Positions 55,401 through 58,400 of a stretch of 64,000 bases of DNA are shown here, in pieces. Both the position numbers and the translations under genes were made by a program. A model generated the notes under the pieces. That model was not told where the DNA came from. It ran no database searches and saw only the letters and a program-made list of their open reading frames with translations. Numbering within the stretch: the first letter of the stretch is position 1; every line of letters begins with the position of its first letter. Origin of the DNA: Saturnia japonica (Eukaryota > Arthropoda > Insecta > Lepidoptera > Saturniidae); NCBI GenBank assembly GCA_033032175.1, contig CM065319.1:14543018-14607017 (forward strand), given 5' to 3'.

Positions 55401-58400
55401 TGCGAATGTATGCCCTAACTACATGTATTATACACAGTATCTCGTTTATTTCCACGCTAAATCTATTTAAACAATGTATCGATGTGTCTTGTTTAAAATA
55501 ATAAATGAATAATTACTTTCTTTCTTTTAAAAAGACTTTAAAAAAGATGGAACTTACTAAGTTTGAAAAAAAAATACGAGTTGCACTCCGGGAGTGCCGA
55601 CAGAAGTGAAAACTTTGTTATTGGGTTATGAATTGCATTTTATTTATGAATTGTATTATATTAATTATTAGAAACTTTAAAATACATTTAATATTCTTTT
55701 ATGAAAGACGCGTTCGCGGTCTTCTATATGTACATGCATATATGCAGGCACTATAGCTGTGGCTCGTAACGGTGTCGCGAGTCCAGAGATTTTATCCCAT
55801 CTAAAAATATGCGTACCGCGCTAAAAGAAGTTTTCACTTCAAAAAATTTTTTATGGATGTTCAGCCATTACTTCTGTGTTTATGAGCCGATTTTAGATGA
55901 TTCTTTTTTGTTTGATAAAGGATACCTCAACGGTCCCTATAGTTCTTTGGAATTGGATCTTCAACTTCGAAGATACACCAGGGAACTCTTCCAACTCATT
56001 GAAGTTGGTTTTCTTCTTTGTTAAAAATTCTCTTGCTACTCCCGCGATACGGTTACAGGTGAGAGAAGCCCACCGCTGGGTTTATGTCGGTAGCAGTACA
56101 GGAACATCGTCCAGCATCTCGAACCTTCTCAACTTCTTTCGCAACATACCTTCCACCGTACGGGTATCAACGTAGAATTTTCCAACGAAAAAAAAAGAGT
56201 CTGAAAATTACCTAGATGTTCCAAAGAGAAAACAAGACATGACGTTCTACGACTAAATTCATTATATCCACTCAATAAAGTTTAGACTGTAATTTTAATT
56301 TTCTTAAGTGTTGAAAGGAAAATTTACGCTAATATGGCAATACGGCTCAGTGGAAGCGTGTACTTCGTAATAAATTAATATTATAGTATAATATGATTAT
56401 TAACTTTATAGGTTTGTAACTATGTATATACATTTTATAACGTAACATAACTAACCATCACGTCTGTATTCCCGAAGGGTCAGACAGAGGTGTACTAATG
56501 TACACTCACAGTTCGCCGGGTATGTTTTAAGGCCCTATGTAATAGGAGGTGAGCCTATTGCCATGAAACTATTTCTATTTCTTTATTTTCTCGATGACAG
56601 TTCTAATTTGATAGTTGTAGTGTTGTTACCAAATAAGTAATGATATCGATCGCATATATTTATAATATTTTGAACAAAGACAAATACAAAACATTCAAAT
56701 ATATTTTTTCAAGGTGGGAATACTCAATGGCCAGTACAATGCTATAGAACTAATATGGGCACAAATCAAAGAACAGGCCGCTCAAAACAATACCCATCCC
56801 CCTTTTACGGCAAACAAGATGTTAGATTTATAAAAAAATGCATGTGCGGAAGTAACTGCCGAAAACTTAGAAAGAATTGTGAGAAGAACCCAAAACACTA
56901 TAGCGTCGGATTGGGAAATTCATGTGGCATTCGATAATATACAAGTACAGGAACTTTTAATAAATGTTGGGGAGAGCTCATCGAGTGACAGTGAGGATTC
57001 ATCAGATTTTGATTAAAATAAATAAATAAAGATTACCTGTCGTTATAATTATTTCGTTTCATTGTCGAGTACCTCTACCTATACCTACTTATTTTACAAC
57101 AGCTTCGAAAATTTTGAAGAAGTTGGCATTATCAATCAAGAATTAATACGTGTAACATCTTGTAATTAAATATAATATTAGTTAATAAATTTGTACAAAA
57201 GTATCCGGCAGTAGTTTAGTTTCTTACATTTTGTAAAAAATATCGGGTCTGTTATCGTGTTACGTTTATCGATATAGCTCCATCTCTATCAGTTTCTCTG
57301 ACTTTGTTATAACCTTGTACGTGTGTAAACGTCATATTTTTATAAAATAATGCATACATAATGTAAAAAAGACGCTCGTTCAAGTTTTCACAGGAGCTGT
57401 CATCGAGAAAATAAAGAAATGGAAATGGTATATTATATTTTTATTTGTGCCAATTAATTATTAATTATCTTTAAATATATAATCAAGATTGTATTTAAGC
57501 AATAATGGCACTGTGGTACCGTGGACGGATATCGCATCTATCAACGTGAGTTTGAATCCCTAAAATCAACCTAACCTCTCAGTAAAGGAAAATATAGCGA
57601 TGAAGCTATAACATGATGGTAGGACTTTTTCAAATACCAGCCTGGCTAGATACCAACCACCCTCAGGATGAAAATCTGTTGCCAAGTACATAAAGGTGTA
57701 TTCCCGCAGCTAAACTGGAAAGCCAGTTTCTCCACCAAGGCTTAACGTGTTATCATCTTGAACCACATCGTCACTTAAGATCAGGTGAGATTGTGGCCGA
57801 TCGCTAAACTTATACCTAAATAACTATAAAAATTATTATAATAAAACCTTCATAATATAATAAACTCAAAACTTTTATACTTATTAATTTTTTTATTTAA
57901 AACCTTTAACAGGACGAAAATCGCATCTTTAAAAAAATATATCCATACTAATATATAAATGCGAAACTAACTCTGTCTGTCTGTTACGTTTTCACGCCTA
58001 AACCGCTCAACAAATTTTGATGAATTTTGGTACAGAGATAGATTGGACCTTGCGAAAGACCAAAACAGCTAGGGACATATTTCCCAAAAATACCAGGAAT
58101 ACTGACAGAATTGTCTTACCTAGACCACCAAAAACGGCATTATACAATAAGAACTGTTATGCTATGTGTGGACGCTTATATAATGCCGTCCCTTACGATA
58201 GTAGGGAACTGCCAGAAAAAAGGTTAGCGAGAAAATTAAAAATGTGGCTAATAGAAAAATCATTTTATTCTGTATCAGACTAAATTAATAATAAAACAGA
58301 ATATTGTACATATAGATAGCTCTTCTAAGTGAGTGTAATATGTAAATGTTTAATAATTAAATATTTTTCAATTTAAGTATATTTTATGAGAATCGATTTA

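Noticed and set aside
55809..56175. Overlapping 71- and 92-codon frames
   Set aside because: They lie over a dispersed repeat whose other copies do not keep the frame.
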